Shown: piece after piece, positions 12,219 through 24,925 of the stretch
Numbering within the stretch: the first letter of the stretch is position 1
How the letters are laid out: each line of letters begins with the position of its first letter
Origin: Neelides folsomi
Lineage: Eukaryota > Arthropoda > Collembola > Neelipleona > Neelidae
Direction: 5' to 3'
Assembly (NCBI GenBank): GCA_034687125.1
Contig: JAQGBZ010000012.1
Coordinates: forward strand, 62,001-126,000
DNA length: 64,000 bases
Notes under the pieces: model-generated
Told to the model about the DNA's origin: nothing
The model's database searches: none
The model's input: only the letters and a program-made list of their open reading frames with translations
Translations under genes and position numbers: made by a program

Positions 12219-13426
12219 TTATATTTGATAATTTTTTTAAATGCCAATTGGTAATTTAAAAGTGATATAAAGTTAAATAATAAAGTTTAACCTAATTTAA
12301 TACATGGAATTTATTTAATTTTCCGCTTTACAGTTCAAGATTTAGCACAATGACAAATGTTGTGCTACATGATAAATTTCAATGGGTATTATGAGAAAAA
12401 ATTATAAAAATAAAAATCTTGTAAAATCAGAAAAAAATTCATTGTAATAAATATTAGGTAAAAACATCTGATCCATGAAATATCAATTTAGTTATCTATC
12501 AATAATGATCTAATCAAATAAGCTAAATATATAAGTACTTGTACATCATGTCCAATGGTAATGGCTATATGAAATTCCTAAATTAAGTCTGCATAAGAAA
12601 AATCGGCGTTTTAACATTACATTTATTAATTTTATTGATAATAAAACACTTATTATACAAAACAAGTATATTTATGAGTAGACAATTAAGTAGGATTATA
12701 TGTAGGATCAAAAACCAATACATAATTAATGACATTGACAGTTTGCATATATTAATTGAGAGGAATAATTTTCGTTCGTTGAAAGCATTTTCTAGAAATT
12801 AAACAATTTTTAATAATTAAAACATATTGTTATTGAATGAACCTTCAAATGGATATAAGGTATATTAACTCCTTGTTATTTGCATCATATTATATACAGC
12901 AAGATTGTATAATTAATATTTGCACAAATATTATTTTGTAATATATATTTATGAAATTATGTCTAAAGATGTAATTTTTGGTTAAATAAATATAAATTAT
13001 ACAATTCTAATATAAAAAGTTAATAACTTTACACAATGTTTGTTGTTTAATTTTTGTACCTAAATGTTAATATTATTTCATTTACACAAATTATAAAATC
13101 TGTAATTGGGTAAATTCCATTTAAGAAAACTTGAACAAGAATACATTTTGATTTCATTTATGTAATCTTTATCAAAAATTTTAAAGGTAATAAAAGTATA
13201 ATTAAATACAAATATTTACTTGTGATTAAAGATGAGTTGAAATCGGTATTAATTAGCAAATGACGAATTTTATATGAAAAGACTATAATAATTCGTCTAA
13301 TTATTACAATTCATGCAGTGCTAACGATAAATGAATATATGAGAATTGTTGTTGCGGCTTAATAATAAATATATGTATAGTATACTAACAATAAATGTAA
13401 GTAATTTGATAAAATTCATATAACCA
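12219..13426. other. Intergenic, COQ10 promoter side and MOB4 3' flank
   Basis: About 1.2 kb of very AT-rich sequence with no supported exon, RNA gene or inverted repeat that I could find. Confidence 0.5.
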
Positions 13427-14540
13427 TTAAGCGTCCGACTCACTAGGACTATTCAAACTAATGTTATTTTGTCCAATCTCTGTAGATTCGACTCCATCAT
13501 CCATGTTGGGAACAATCAAATTATCTTTTGACATTAAGTTGTATTTGATCACGAAGCAAGTGAATCTCTTACAGAGATACGTTTTTCCTTCAAACGCATC
13601 AAAGAGGACTTTATGATGAAAGTAGGCGTGAGAAAAAATTCGATACACTCTTCTGCATACCGATCCCAGCTTTCCAAGAGAAGATTCTCTAATTGAAACT
13701 CTGAAATTAAATATTTCAATAAATTATTCACTTATAATGTTGTGAGTTCTTACCATTATTTTATAAAATTAAAAATCTATTGTCTATTAATTTGTTCTAT
13801 AAAAATACCTTAAAAATATATAAAATTATATATCAGCATTGCGAATCTCACCTGCTTGGGAAATATTTATTGCTGTTTAATAAACATGATGCTCCATCGA
13901 GTGTGTGTCTTGTGTAGTCAATAGCTGGACACTCTTTTGGTGACTTGTGGGCCGCACAGAGGAAGATCCATTGTTCAGTTGCTGTCATTTGATTACAAGT
14001 TTCAGGAAAACACTCGGCTTGAAGTTTCACAGCCAAGCCATTGAGCTCCATGCAGAATTGCCGAAGATGTTCATATTTCCATACTTCTTCGTCCTGAGTT
14101 TCAGGTGGAGTTAAAATAGCATTGATGTTTGCAGCATCTCGATTAATCGTTTGCTGAATCCATTGTTGAACAGCTAAGGTGCTGTCCATTTCTTCGAATG
14201 GTTCATCGGGCCATTTACAAAACTCCTAAAAGCAACATGAATTTTATAATTTCCATATTGAGGTAGAAAACCATCGTAAAAATTATCAGGTGAGTGTGAA
14301 TTAAAACGAATGCAAGGCATTTCGTAAGATTAATTCTTATTATATCAAAGTTGAATAAATATAAAACTAATTAAAATAAGATAAAATAGATTAATCGTCA
14401 TATCCGAGATTGTGAATTTGGGAGGATGTGTAAATAGATAAACAATTTGTTATTTTATAAAAGTAAATAAATATGGTCCAACTTACATCTGTTTTTGTTC
14501 CAGGTCGATTTCTCCTTATTACAGTCTTCACATCGCCCAT
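13427..14540 (-). CDS. MOB4: MOB kinase activator-like 4 (phocein/MOB4)
   Basis: Exons are 14540-14487, 14225-13852 and 13700-13427 (TAA), giving 233 residues; family members are about 225. Matches include [13 protein letters not shown] in exon 1 and [53 protein letters not shown] and [19 protein letters not shown] in exon 2. Exon 3 has [16 protein letters not shown] and [15 protein letters not shown]. The zinc-site Cys and His residues typical of MOB proteins are present. MOB4 is a subunit of the striatin-PP2A (STRIPAK) complex and acts in Hippo signalling, trafficking and spindle/synapse organisation. The C-terminal tail after IVP is longer and unlike vertebrate MOB4, being acidic and serine/asparagine-rich and ending SESDA. 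Confidence 0.96.
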
Positions 14541-16187
14541 TTCTGGGCCGGGGTTAGCAATTTTGTCTAGAATTTTGTGACTTTAAAAGCTTAACTTTAT
14601 TAAGAAAATTGAATCAGAATTTTAAGATCGAGTTATAAACCGAATAGATAAATACTGAGATCTTCCCGAATCCCCTCACATTGATTCCGAAGATTTATTT
14701 TAATTGAAAAAGGGATTCCAGATCCCATCCATAAACTTAATTATTTGAGACACAAGATGTTATCCCCAGCATTAATTAAATAGATAAGACTTTTAAGGTA
14801 AAGCGCAGATGATCTCTCAAATGGAATCGAGCCGAAGTGTCATTTACTTTGTTGGTTGGAACAAGATGGCTCGGCATGAGCTCTATGAGAAAAGCGGCTA
14901 GTATCAATGGATAAGGATAGGCCATGGGTGCGGGTATAGGGAGAGATACACCTGGCCTGTGCTGCCCGGACAAACATCTTCCAGGCTACCCGAACTCCCT
15001 CATCCTTCGTCTCTATTAACTTCACATCCTTCCCGTTTCTTTGTTTTATTTAAGAAAAGTCATCAACCAATGCCATACTTTCATTATCACCATTTTGATT
15101 CCAATTTATAAAGTATATAATGAACCAAAGATGTAAGAGTGGCTAATCCATTGAATTAGATTTATTCTTTCCAATACTTTTCCTTGTTATATTGATGATT
15201 ATTTGTATTGAATACGGCTAAAGAAAATAGAAAAGTCTAATAAAGATCGGTGAACTTTGCCTATTTCTTCGTTGTTTAAATTGTTATTGTACTTAAATTT
15301 TTATTAAGGTTTGGTTAGGCGATCAAAACCTTTTTGGATATTCGCATGTTACAAAAGGTAGATAAATGCATATTCATTAAGATATTAATACCTATATTTG
15401 ATATTTGGAATCAACACCCAAGACCCAAAGTTTCAAAGTACATATTCTTAATTCTCAGATAAGAATGCTCATAATTCAGGAGAATGCAAAAAGAATAAAA
15501 AAAAAGCCATATTGTGCACTCCAAAGTTCTAATTATGGAATTGCGAGATTAAATAAAGTACTGCAGAGCCACGCACACGCACGTTTAAGCTTCAAGTTTA
15601 AAGATTGAATGGGTAACGCCAATCCAATATACCATTCCTGTAGTTGAGTAGATTATGGGAGAGGAAAAAATGCTATTATTCTAGTGGGAATTACTAAAAA
15701 CTTGGAATATTTTACAAAAACTGGGCGTATTATTATATAATAATTCATCATTTCCTGTAAAAGGATTATTTATTTTGAAATAAGATAGGAAATAAAGATA
15801 TGATATGATTTAACTGTGCCCAATATTATTAACGAAATGGACTGACGAATCAAATATTCATTAAACAATCAATTCTGATAACATTTTAATCATTTTTATC
15901 TTGAATCCTAATGTTGCGCAGATGAGTAATTGGGTATTTAAGTAGTAGCATTAGATTAGAAGCCATTTTTAAACGGTGAAATTAATCCGGAGATTGAACT
16001 TATCTTGTCGCCTTGCTCTCTATTATTGACCCAAATTAAGAATGTTCAATTGCACATGCTAACTAGCCGTTTTCGTGAAACTCCCGAGTTCTTTTCTCTT
16101 TTGTTGACAACTTGGTCTCCGGATGTGAATTTGTTGTTTGTTTGCTGAACGAATCGAATACCTGTAAAGATTTGTCCCTGTTCGACC
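14541..16187. other. Upstream region of MOB4; no supported gene
   Basis: About 1.6 kb. The stretch 14541-14580 is probably MOB4 5' UTR. A block at about 14840-15025 is less AT-rich and has an open minus-strand frame (KLIETKDEGVRVAWKMF) followed by a possible GTGTAT donor near 14952. It could be an unmodelled exon but I cannot link it to anything. The rest is AT-rich with no clear feature. Confidence 0.4.
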
Positions 16188-16618
16188 ATGTCCACTGCCA
16201 TTGTTGTGTAAGTTCATTTAATCAATCAATCAATATTTGATTTTAAGTTTTTTCTCATATATTAATTAGGCGAAGGTACAAATGTTGGGACGAACAGCAA
16301 CTGAGAAAAACTTTATTTCATGAAGGAATTCTCCAAATTTCCGGACCTCCCGACTCTGAAATGCTCTATCTCTCAAGTAAAATAACTCCGCTGGGGTATA
16401 AATTAACGTGTAATTGTGGTTTGTGCCTTTCATTCCGCGAAGAGTTGAGAACAGAGACAATAACAATTGAACCTCTCACAAAAGGAATGTCAATTACCTT
16501 TAACATTCTTTCCAAGCTGAACTATGAATTGAAAACAGCGACAAGTGTACAAAATATGGACGGCTCCAATTCAACTACGTATGTTTTCTTTAAAAGATCA
16601 AAAGTAAGCAGTATATGA
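16188..16618 (+). CDS. Unrecognised two-exon ORF, about 122 aa
   Basis: Exon 1 is 16188-16207 (MSTAIVV, ending at a GTAAGT donor in phase 2). Exon 2 is 16270-16618, after a TTAATTAG acceptor, ending in TGA. The joined frame is open for 122 residues and reads like protein, with alternating strand-like segments (KITPLGYKLTCNCG, TETITIEPLT, KLNYELKTATSV). I do not recognise a family. A good donor (GTAAGC) follows AGATCAAAA near 16602 in phase 0, so the gene may continue into further 3' exons that I could not identify, and the TGA at 16618 may be intronic. Confidence 0.5.
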
Positions 16619-17292
16619 TTTGTTATCAGTTAAATGTCAAATAAAAATACCAAAGAAAGCAATCTCAAAAATATGATGTAGGAAAAGTGAAAGCAAATGT
16701 TAATTCGAAAGATTCAATAAATATTGCAAATGCTAGCCAATATGCCATGTATACTCTAGATTTTGCATTATGTAATATATTTATTTATCTATTTTACATG
16801 AGTACTAACAATAAGATAGGTTATGGAGTAGATCATATTGAATATAATATTTAAATAAGAACATAATAATACATGCTATAGTTGAAGTAGACACTACTTG
16901 AAGTATTTATTCACTTTTTACTTTTGTACTGCAACTGCGAATGAAATGCGCATTTCTACTGACTTATAAATAGTTATCGATCAACTAATAAAATATAGTT
17001 GTTTTAAAATTTCACTATATAAAATATCAATTTAAGATCTTGCATAAAAAATGAGATCGTAATAAATTTTCATGGATGTTTCTTCCAAATATCAGAAAAA
17101 CATGATCTTAAACAATTAAATAACAATAAGTAAATTTTTAATAGTAAAATTATCTATATATATTATAATTATAATAAATATTAATAATAATGATAAGTTA
17201 TGTAATTTATATATGTAAAATTGAAATTGATAATATTACTTAATATAATAAAGTAATTATGTATTAGTGTTTGTAAAGTAATTAAAAGCTAT
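16619..17292. other. AT-rich intergenic region
   Basis: 3' flank of the first DEG/ENaC gene and of the unrecognised ORF, which converge here. Very AT-rich with no supported feature. Confidence 0.5.
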
Positions 17293-20200
17293 TCAGAAAT
17301 TAAACGACTTTTTAGTAATAATATTTTCTACGGTTGATTTCGTTCTTCGAAATCTTCTTATATCCATAAGGAACCTCATAGTGAAGAAATAGATGACTTC
17401 AACGAGGCTCAATAAACTGAATCCAAGGCACAATCCCATCACTCCTCCGATGTTAGCTGGCAAAAAATAATTAATGTTTTTAGAGGACGTCTATTCCAAA
17501 TTCTTGTTAAATTCGCACTCACAAACAAAGTTTTCCCAAGTGAAAAGTTCATCTCGCTTGTATTGCATTATTGATGAGTCCCGAAAGAACACCCGGAGTA
17601 CGCTAATACTCGCACTATGTATGTCGTTATATCAAAACATTAATTAATCAGCATTTAGGACCAAATTGAGGAAAACCTTTCATTTGCTGCAAAAGTCAAA
17701 GTCTAGACATTTTGGATAATGTACATATAATACATGCTGATATACCCATGTCTATGTACGAATATTATGTATGTAAATATTTATTAATAGTTACAATCGT
17801 TCACTCAAGAATTTATTGGTACTTTTTATATTCATCGAATTCCCATGATAAGAATTTTATATCATAAAATAAACTCAAGTTTCCCTACTACTGAATGAGT
17901 ATTTGTATAATTAGAGTACGCATGCATAAGTTTTAATAATCTAAACAAAACAAAAATCCGAAGACCACAATTATTAGCCATTTATAATTCGTGACCCAAA
18001 TACAGAACACCGAAATATCTCTTTTTATTAAAATAGTAGTCTCCTTATCATTAACCTGCATTTGGAGAATCTGAACTACGATAAAACATACATGTTATAA
18101 TGTTATATAATGTTACCTGCTTGACATTTGAGTTTGAGCTAAACTGATTAAATAATATTTAACTACTAAAATTGAGTAGCTGAAATCTGAAATAAATGGG
18201 GAAGATTGGGTATTTTGTAAGATTCTACAGTTTCTACATATAAAATATCTATGATAATTAAAATTTTTTAATATAGATACATTTAGATATGTAGTACTAA
18301 TATGATACATGCGAATAATAATCTATCTGTGGTGCTTCTTTCTTACACGAATTAATCGAAGAAATCGTTTCCAATTTGCATATACCTACAGTCCTCCAAG
18401 AAACCAAAAAGACAAAATTTTCTTAAATATCTTTAGAACCCTTTGTGATAATCTTATGAAATTTTAACACGAAATCATTTTTGTAGTTATACGTTTAATA
18501 GATCTTCAATAATTCACAATGATTAACAAAAACACATTTAAATAATTCATAATCTAAAAGTACGCAAAAATTCAATTATCCATAAAGACACCACATTTTT
18601 CTTCTATTTGAATGAGCTTAAAGCTTAAAATAATTGAAATAAACATAACTAATAATTAGTTGGTTCTCCACCACGGATGTGAACTTCACCAATCCTTCTT
18701 GGCATTGAGTGGTACATCGCTTGTATCTTCTCTATTGGAATTGAATACCAAGCCTCTTCAATTGCCACTCTTAATTTTTCTAAATTGATAAATTGTCGTC
18801 CGTTTGCGTAAACCATTTGAACGAGAAGACCCCATACATTTTTCATCGGGTTCAAGTCAGGTGAACATGCTGGCCAAGGAAGCAAGTTGATGTTTTGATC
18901 TGCAAACCAATTTCTTGTAGTTGCTGAGACATGTGGAGAAGCATTATCCTGTTAGTAAATGAGGTCCGATCCGCCCATAACTTCACGAAATTGTAAGAAA
19001 TTTGCCTCCAAGATGTTTGTGTATTCGAGTCAATTTTGGTTGTTGCAATGCCGAAGGAAGTCGTACCATTGAATGAAATTCCACCCCATACCATAATCCC
19101 GCCACCACCGGAGTGTCCTTTTGAGAAGACTTTCTCAGCTTTCCTCAAATCGTGCCAATGATGAGAAAAACCGTCTGGGCCATTTAATCGGAACTTTTTT
19201 TCATCTGTGAAGACAACACGAAGCCATTCTTCGTTCCACCCGACTCTGTCCAATGCCCACTGAATCCGTTCCGTTTTGTAACGTGGGTTCAGGAAGACTT
19301 TTTTCATTTTACGAAAAACTAAATTGGGGCTATTTTTGATAACTTTCCTTACGGTTTCTCTTGAGATGTTAAGGTTTAATTCGTTGAGGATCCTTTGACA
19401 CCAGACGATGTTGTTGCTGTCTTGGTTGGATATTAGTCGTTTTGTTCTCAATGATACACTTTCAGGACGACCGTGATGTCTTCGTTCCCCATAATTGTCA
19501 CGTTCATTGAGATACCTTAAAACGACGTCTTTTGATCTTTCAATTCGGCGTCCAATCTCTCATGCCGAACACCCCTCATCATACAAAGAAGCAATTTGAC
19601 CCTTCTAATATTCGCTCAATAAATTCCCCCTCGGTATTTGTGATTATCTACATAATTTCAATTTTAATCTTAGAGAAAGAATGATAAGTATAAAGAGTCA
19701 TTAAATTATTATATAATTAAATAAATTTACTTTTAAAGACTCTTGAAATTAAGAAAATCAGTCCTGGCTTTATGATTTTCAAATTGTTCATTTGAGAAAT
19801 ATTTTTTTAAATGCTTATGGTTAATCATTAAGTCTTGTTTATTATTTATAATCACTACATCCATTAGTAACATAATGAGGGTTAAAAATGGTTAAATTCG
19901 ATTAAGCAGGTTTAAAGATATTTAAAAAAATCTGTCTTTTTGGTTCCTTGGAGGACTGTATATTATACTTTACTTCATATACTTAATTCATAGTTAATTT
20001 CCGTACCTGACATATTTGATGTCATCTAAGAAATGGTGTTGCTCGTTTATTAACTCCCTCAGAATCTTCGTTTTATTGGGAATTACTTGATTGGGGAATA
20101 TGGCAGCTGTGACCTACAATAAAGATGAGATTATTTGAATGAATTTTATATGCTGAGCTGATTAACCATGGCATGATAAAAGGTCTCGTTACAGGCCGGA

Positions 20201-23200
20201 AGACAGAAGTCAGTACATGTCTGAACAAAAATCAATTAGAAATAACTAGATTTAAGGAATATTAACCATAAAATATTCAACACGTATTTATCAATGAAGC
20301 ACAGATTCATCCATTTGATTTCTCCTAACTTTTTTCATAGTCATTTCTCATTATTAAATGATTAAATTAAATACTTGCCTTGTCTTCGTCAATTTCTGTT
20401 CTTGATTTGAATTTAAATGGACTCCCTTCCTCTTAAAAACAGAAAATATATAATTGGATTTACATGAAATAGTTTAATTAACATTTGCTAGAACCACAAT
20501 ACAAGAAAATCAATATAAATATCAATTCACTATTTAAGGAAATATTAATATTTATTGTAAATATGCTTACCCTTTGTATTGTTAGTTCTATTTGGAATGT
20601 TTTTTTTTTGGATCAAATCTGAAAACATTATATTAATAACAAATAAACATTGTAATTGGACTCTGCACAATATATAGGTAATAATTTTCTTACCGATGGC
20701 ATTTTTTACACAAGACTTGATTTTATCAACTGAACAAATTGAATAGTTTCCTAAATAATTTTACAAGTAAAAATTGATATTTTATAAAAATTGCTAAAAA
20801 AATAATTATTTTTATGAAATAAAATATTAAATTGCTCACCAGAAGAATAATACGGCACACATTGGCATTCCTTAAAATATAAAAAATTTATGTAACATAC
20901 CGACAAGATATAATATAGAGTATATACGAGTATTTTAATATGTAGTAGAGTATGTAGTGTAAAAAACACAGACAAGATAAGGAAGAAGATGCTCAGAAAT
21001 ATGACAAATATGTCATGTCATTAAAGGTGGCAATTTATGAACAATTATGAGATTATGACAATGACAATAAATTAGTAATTTACTTGATAAATAAATTCGT
21101 TTTCGCATTCAACGACACAGCTCGATCTGGAGTAGTCATTATAGTGTTTCAACGTGAATTCATCAGAGAAGTAACATCCTCTTCTCGATGGGGAGAAAGC
21201 ACGAAGAACGTCAACACTAAACGTGTCTGTTGCTGATACTCCTACTTGAGTTTCCATTCCTGGCCCTGAGGAGGACGAACATGGTTAAATACCCTTTGCT
21301 CAAATTAGGGACTTATCAATCTCAAGGTAAGCTCACCAACTATGAACCCTTTTTCAGATACGCTAGGAAATTCATCGGGCTGATGGATGAATACCTTTGA
21401 TATAAAATATAATAATTTTGATGTTTAAGGAATTTAATAAAATTACAATCTATTGCATAAATTAAAGTATTTTACATATGATTTCATGAAATATGATACA
21501 TTACTCTTAGCCCTTTGAAGCTGTCAGTTGGAACGATTCCGCATCCTAAATGTTTATATAATGTATATATTTGCATTATTTAAATATGTACATAAGTATA
21601 AATCCCTGGCATATGAGGGATTGGAATTTAATTAAGTAAGTTTTAATGACTGAGTGTATCCAGCATGAGAGTGAGTCCGCGACTTCTTCCAGCACCGCTG
21701 GCTTTCAATGGGAACTCGATGAATTTGAGCTTCTCGGCAGCAGACATCGTGGTTGGGGATGAAGAGAGCAGAGTCTCGTAGCCATTTAAGCTGCTGGCTG
21801 ACGGGGAAGGTGCGTCCATGGTTAAATTGCAGGATTTCGGGTTCCTTCGGCATTTATTGATATGGTAACAGATTTTGGGAAACCTGAGGGAATTCATTGA
21901 CTCTCGGAGTTAATGGAACCTATTGGTCTTAATGCACAGAGGACTTACATGGAATCGTCGTAAACTCGAGGGCAGGCTTCGGAATCGAGTGTGGAGTTCA
22001 TGGCGCCTTCTTCGGGATGAGTGAATTTCTCTCTATACAGGTCATGGTAGTTCCAAACAGCCTTTTGTAAGTAGTCATATTCGCGTTCCTGCTCAATCAC
22101 TTCCGCATCACTGGTTCTTTGCATACAAATGGCTCAGTGTGAGAAATCGTTCAATCAAAAAACCCTTTGAAATCAATCGTCTCTTCGACCCACTTTGAAA
22201 CTTTAAAAGCTCGAAGCATGATGATATGTATGAATTCACAGAACCCAGCATTCTTTTTATGTTTGGAAATATTTTAATTTCCATTCAAATCCTTTCAAAA
22301 ATAACTTTGTAGTCACTTATACCAATATATCTACATAAATATGTAAATACCCTAATGTATATTGAAGTAAATTACTAAATTACTTGAATCTATATTATAC
22401 ATTCCTATGTGTTCAGGTAAATGCAATAATTTAATTATTGCTAATTGCTATTATTAATTGGATTATGCGGGCTGGGAAAGCGTATTTATGTACGAACATG
22501 ATCCCATGTTATGATATGGATGGGAAAACAAAGTGAAAGTCTAGAAATACGTAAATAGTATGCTTAAAGTTAAATAGATAGTAAAAGTTAATGAGAAGTG
22601 AAAGCAAATATATTTTGTAAACTCACCTGCCCTCGGTATTGTGTTTGGTTTGAATTGAATTGAAGCTACAGCAGTAGCCAGTGTCAGTTAAGACCAATTT
22701 GAATAAATAGGAACACGGAGCTTTGATTCGGTTCCACTGGCAATATAGGAGATAATCCTCGCATTTGGGCGTAACGAGTCGCAATAGTTTTACTGCCATC
22801 TCGGGTTTAACTTTTATTTGTCCTTTCTGTTCGTCGTTGATATCGTTGTTTTTACCTTTTAAAATGTCAACAATATTAGTCGAAATGCTATAAAATAAAA
22901 TTATTTACCGTCAGGATCCACCAATTCCCCAATTATGTAATTCATTTGTGAAAATGTGTAACTGAAAATAATAAGGATTTGAAACACTTTAATAATATTT
23001 ATGTAATCGTATTAATTTTTAAGGATCCTTTTGATTACTTGAATCGGCACCCCTGAAATATTATAAAAAATCTTATGTAATTTGCAAATAAAATGATGTA
23101 TTGATTTGCTTTAAAATACTCTAATTTACCTGAATGACCATTTTTTCATTTATTGCTTTATTCACAGTGCCTATATTCACATTAGTAATTAAATATACTC

Positions 23201-24138
23201 GTAATGTATGGTGCGCATAGAAGAAAATTATAAAAGAGACTTCAATACTTCAATTATATTACATGACATTATTAAAAGAACTTACAAATGGTAACAGATG
23301 GAAAATAAAGGTTCGTTACTGGATAATTTGTAGATTGAACTAAAAAAGTAAAACGATATTATACATTGTTCGTAAATATTTCTTAATATAAGTACATTTA
23401 CATTATGCATACTTATCCTATTTCTCATGTTATGTATTTTTTATTACTTACTATACATTATACTACTATACTCCATTTTCATTTTTATAAATAACATGGA
23501 AAATGCTTAAACTTAAACTAAAACCATTAAGCCTATCAATACTGCATTTTCCATGAAAAGATTCAATTTTATAGGATGAAATGAAATTGAAATAGGAAAT
23601 GAATATAAAAATTTGCCTGAAGTAATGACTGGATTGCTGTTCCATCGGTGGAATACTTTCCCCATTAGGTAAATTGCTGCCCCAATTCCAAATATACACC
23701 AACAAATCCAAAAGATTCTGCATAAAATACAAGAATTTTTCTTTAGCCCTTTCGTCATTTCACCATTAAAGATATAAAAAGTAATTCTTTTAAAATCTTA
23801 ACATGCGTCTAGTGGTACACTAAAGTGACATACCTTTCAATAAAACTTCTCTTCCTTTCCGTAATGTAATGAAAGCAATGCATGGAGGTTAAACGACAAT
23901 AGTGTTTAAACTGGTTTGTACAACTTGGATAGGACTCTGTCATTTTTTCCATTTGGAAATCCAATTTCTCGCTCAGGTCATCGATGCTCTTTGACCTGTT
24001 CATTTCAAAAAGACGACCTGTGAGTCTTACTGAAGTCCAAGGCTTTTTCTCTTTCTCTTGATCAATTACTCTCTTCTTAATCAATGAGGATGTGAGAGAT
24101 TGAAGTGCATTTCGACCTTTCACCAAAGAACCTTTCAT
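17293..24138 (-). CDS. DEG/ENaC (pickpocket-like) sodium channel, gene 1, 20 exons
   Basis: Exons (- strand): 24138-23834, 23717-23617, 23339-23286, 23170-23130, 23052-23039, 22961-22909, 22855-22627, 22116-21949, 21883-21651, 21545-21505, 21394-21337, 21265-21084, 20870-20840, 20750-20694, 20618-20571, 20431-20379, 20220-20167, 20113-20007, 17614-17523 and 17456-17293. All phases agree, giving 694 residues. Family features in order: cytosolic N-terminus with HYCRLTSMHCFHYI; TM1 (IFWICWCIFGIGAAIYLMG) then NYPVTNLYFPSVTIC; a large extracellular part with CSYLFKLVLTDTGYCCSFN, SGAGRSRGLTLML and RRGCYFSDEF, then cysteine-rich CVVECENEF and CQCVPYYSSG; and TM2 VSNIGGVMGLCLGFSLLSLV with the G-x-S filter and EVIYFF. 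It should form trimeric amiloride-type cation channels. Oddities: the HG gating motif reads HC; two introns have GC donors (after 23617 and 20379); one exon has 14 nt. A dead transposon sits in the last long intron. Confidence 0.93.
18387..19960 (-). mobile_element. Tc1/Tc3-like transposon in an intron of DEG/ENaC gene 1
   Basis: The element is 18389-19958 (1570 bp) with TA on each side (18387-18388 and 19959-19960). The terminal inverted repeats are about 50 bp and imperfect, both beginning CAGTCCTCCAAG and running through ACCAAAAAGACA and AAATATCTTTA. The transposase is on the minus strand, the same as the host gene. The insertion is wholly within the intron between exons 18 (20113-20007) and 19 (17614-17523). 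Confidence 0.92.
18649..19640 (-). pseudogene. Tc1/Tc3-like transposase pseudogene
   Basis: From the N-terminus: KDVVLRYLNERDNYGERRHH (HTH region, with stops near 19560 and 19605), then 19451-19025 with RKMKKVFLNPRYKTERIQWA, VVFTDEKKF (first catalytic Asp) and GGIMVWGGISFNGTTSFG. A frameshift near 19010-19030 and a TAA (18953-18955 region) precede QDNASPH (second Asp). The C-terminal part, 18885-18649, has LLPWPACSPDLNPMKNVWG, where the usual PIEN catalytic Glu is Lys, and ends in a natural-looking stop. Frameshift, stops and the Glu-to-Lys change indicate an inactive copy. Confidence 0.88.
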
Positions 24139-24493
24139 TTTTACTTGTTTTTATTTCGAATCGATAAAATTTTTGATTTTTTAAGAAGGATTGCTCAATA
24201 TAAACTTTATGTGTATTTTTTAAATATGAATGACTGCTAGAATTGAAATGAAAATTCTTATACTTTTATATATTGAATGAATTTGCGTTTTATTATTTAA
24301 TTGCGAGTGCAGAATTGGGAATCACGATAATGCGCCCTTCATTGATGAAGAGATAATCAAGAGCTATTAATGTAATCCAACTCATCGGATAATTGAAACT
24401 GTAAATAATGTAATGGAAATACGATATAACATCTTTTCTATATAAATATGTATACATATGTAGACTGCACAATGTACATGTAAAATAACATAA
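24139..24493. other. Upstream region of DEG/ENaC gene 1
   Basis: AT-rich 5' flank between the start codon of gene 1 and the MITE-like element. No further feature is visible. Confidence 0.45.
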
Positions 24494-24925
24494 GGGACTG
24501 TCCAAAAATGATCTCACACTTTTTTCTCGATTTTTTGACTCCTACCCCCCATGTCACACTTTGTAACACTTTAGCCTACCTAAATAAGCTCAGCTCAGTG
24601 TAGAAAATAAGCAAATTTTGATTATATTAAATTTCCAATAATTTCCGGATATGCAAAGTATAAACAATTCATCACTTTGATTAGAGACAATTGTTGGAAA
24701 ATGCTTAGAACACCTGGAGCTTTTCTTAAATTTTAATTTTTCAGTTAGGAAGATAAAAATTTAATTTTTAATAGCTTTTAAATTAAAAAGTATAGAAATT
24801 TTGTAGATTTTGACCATTTTACAAATGTGAGCTCACACTTTGGCTAACCCCCACCCACCCTATTGTAACACTTTGTCCTACCCCCACCCCCTCTCTTAAG
24901 AGTGAGCTTATTTATGGACAGTCCC
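24494..24925. repeat. Non-autonomous element with GGGACTGTCC terminal inverted repeats
   Basis: The left end GGGACTGTCCAAAAATGATC and the right end, read in reverse complement, GGGACTGTCCATAAATAAGC, match over the first 10 bases and partly beyond. TAA follows or precedes both ends. The two halves also share direct repeats: TCTCACACTTTTTT / GCTCACACTTTGGC and TGTAACACTTTAGCCTACC / TGTAACACTTTGTCCTACC, each next to a C-rich CCTACCCCC run. There is no ORF. It separates the two tandem DEG/ENaC genes. Confidence 0.7.
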
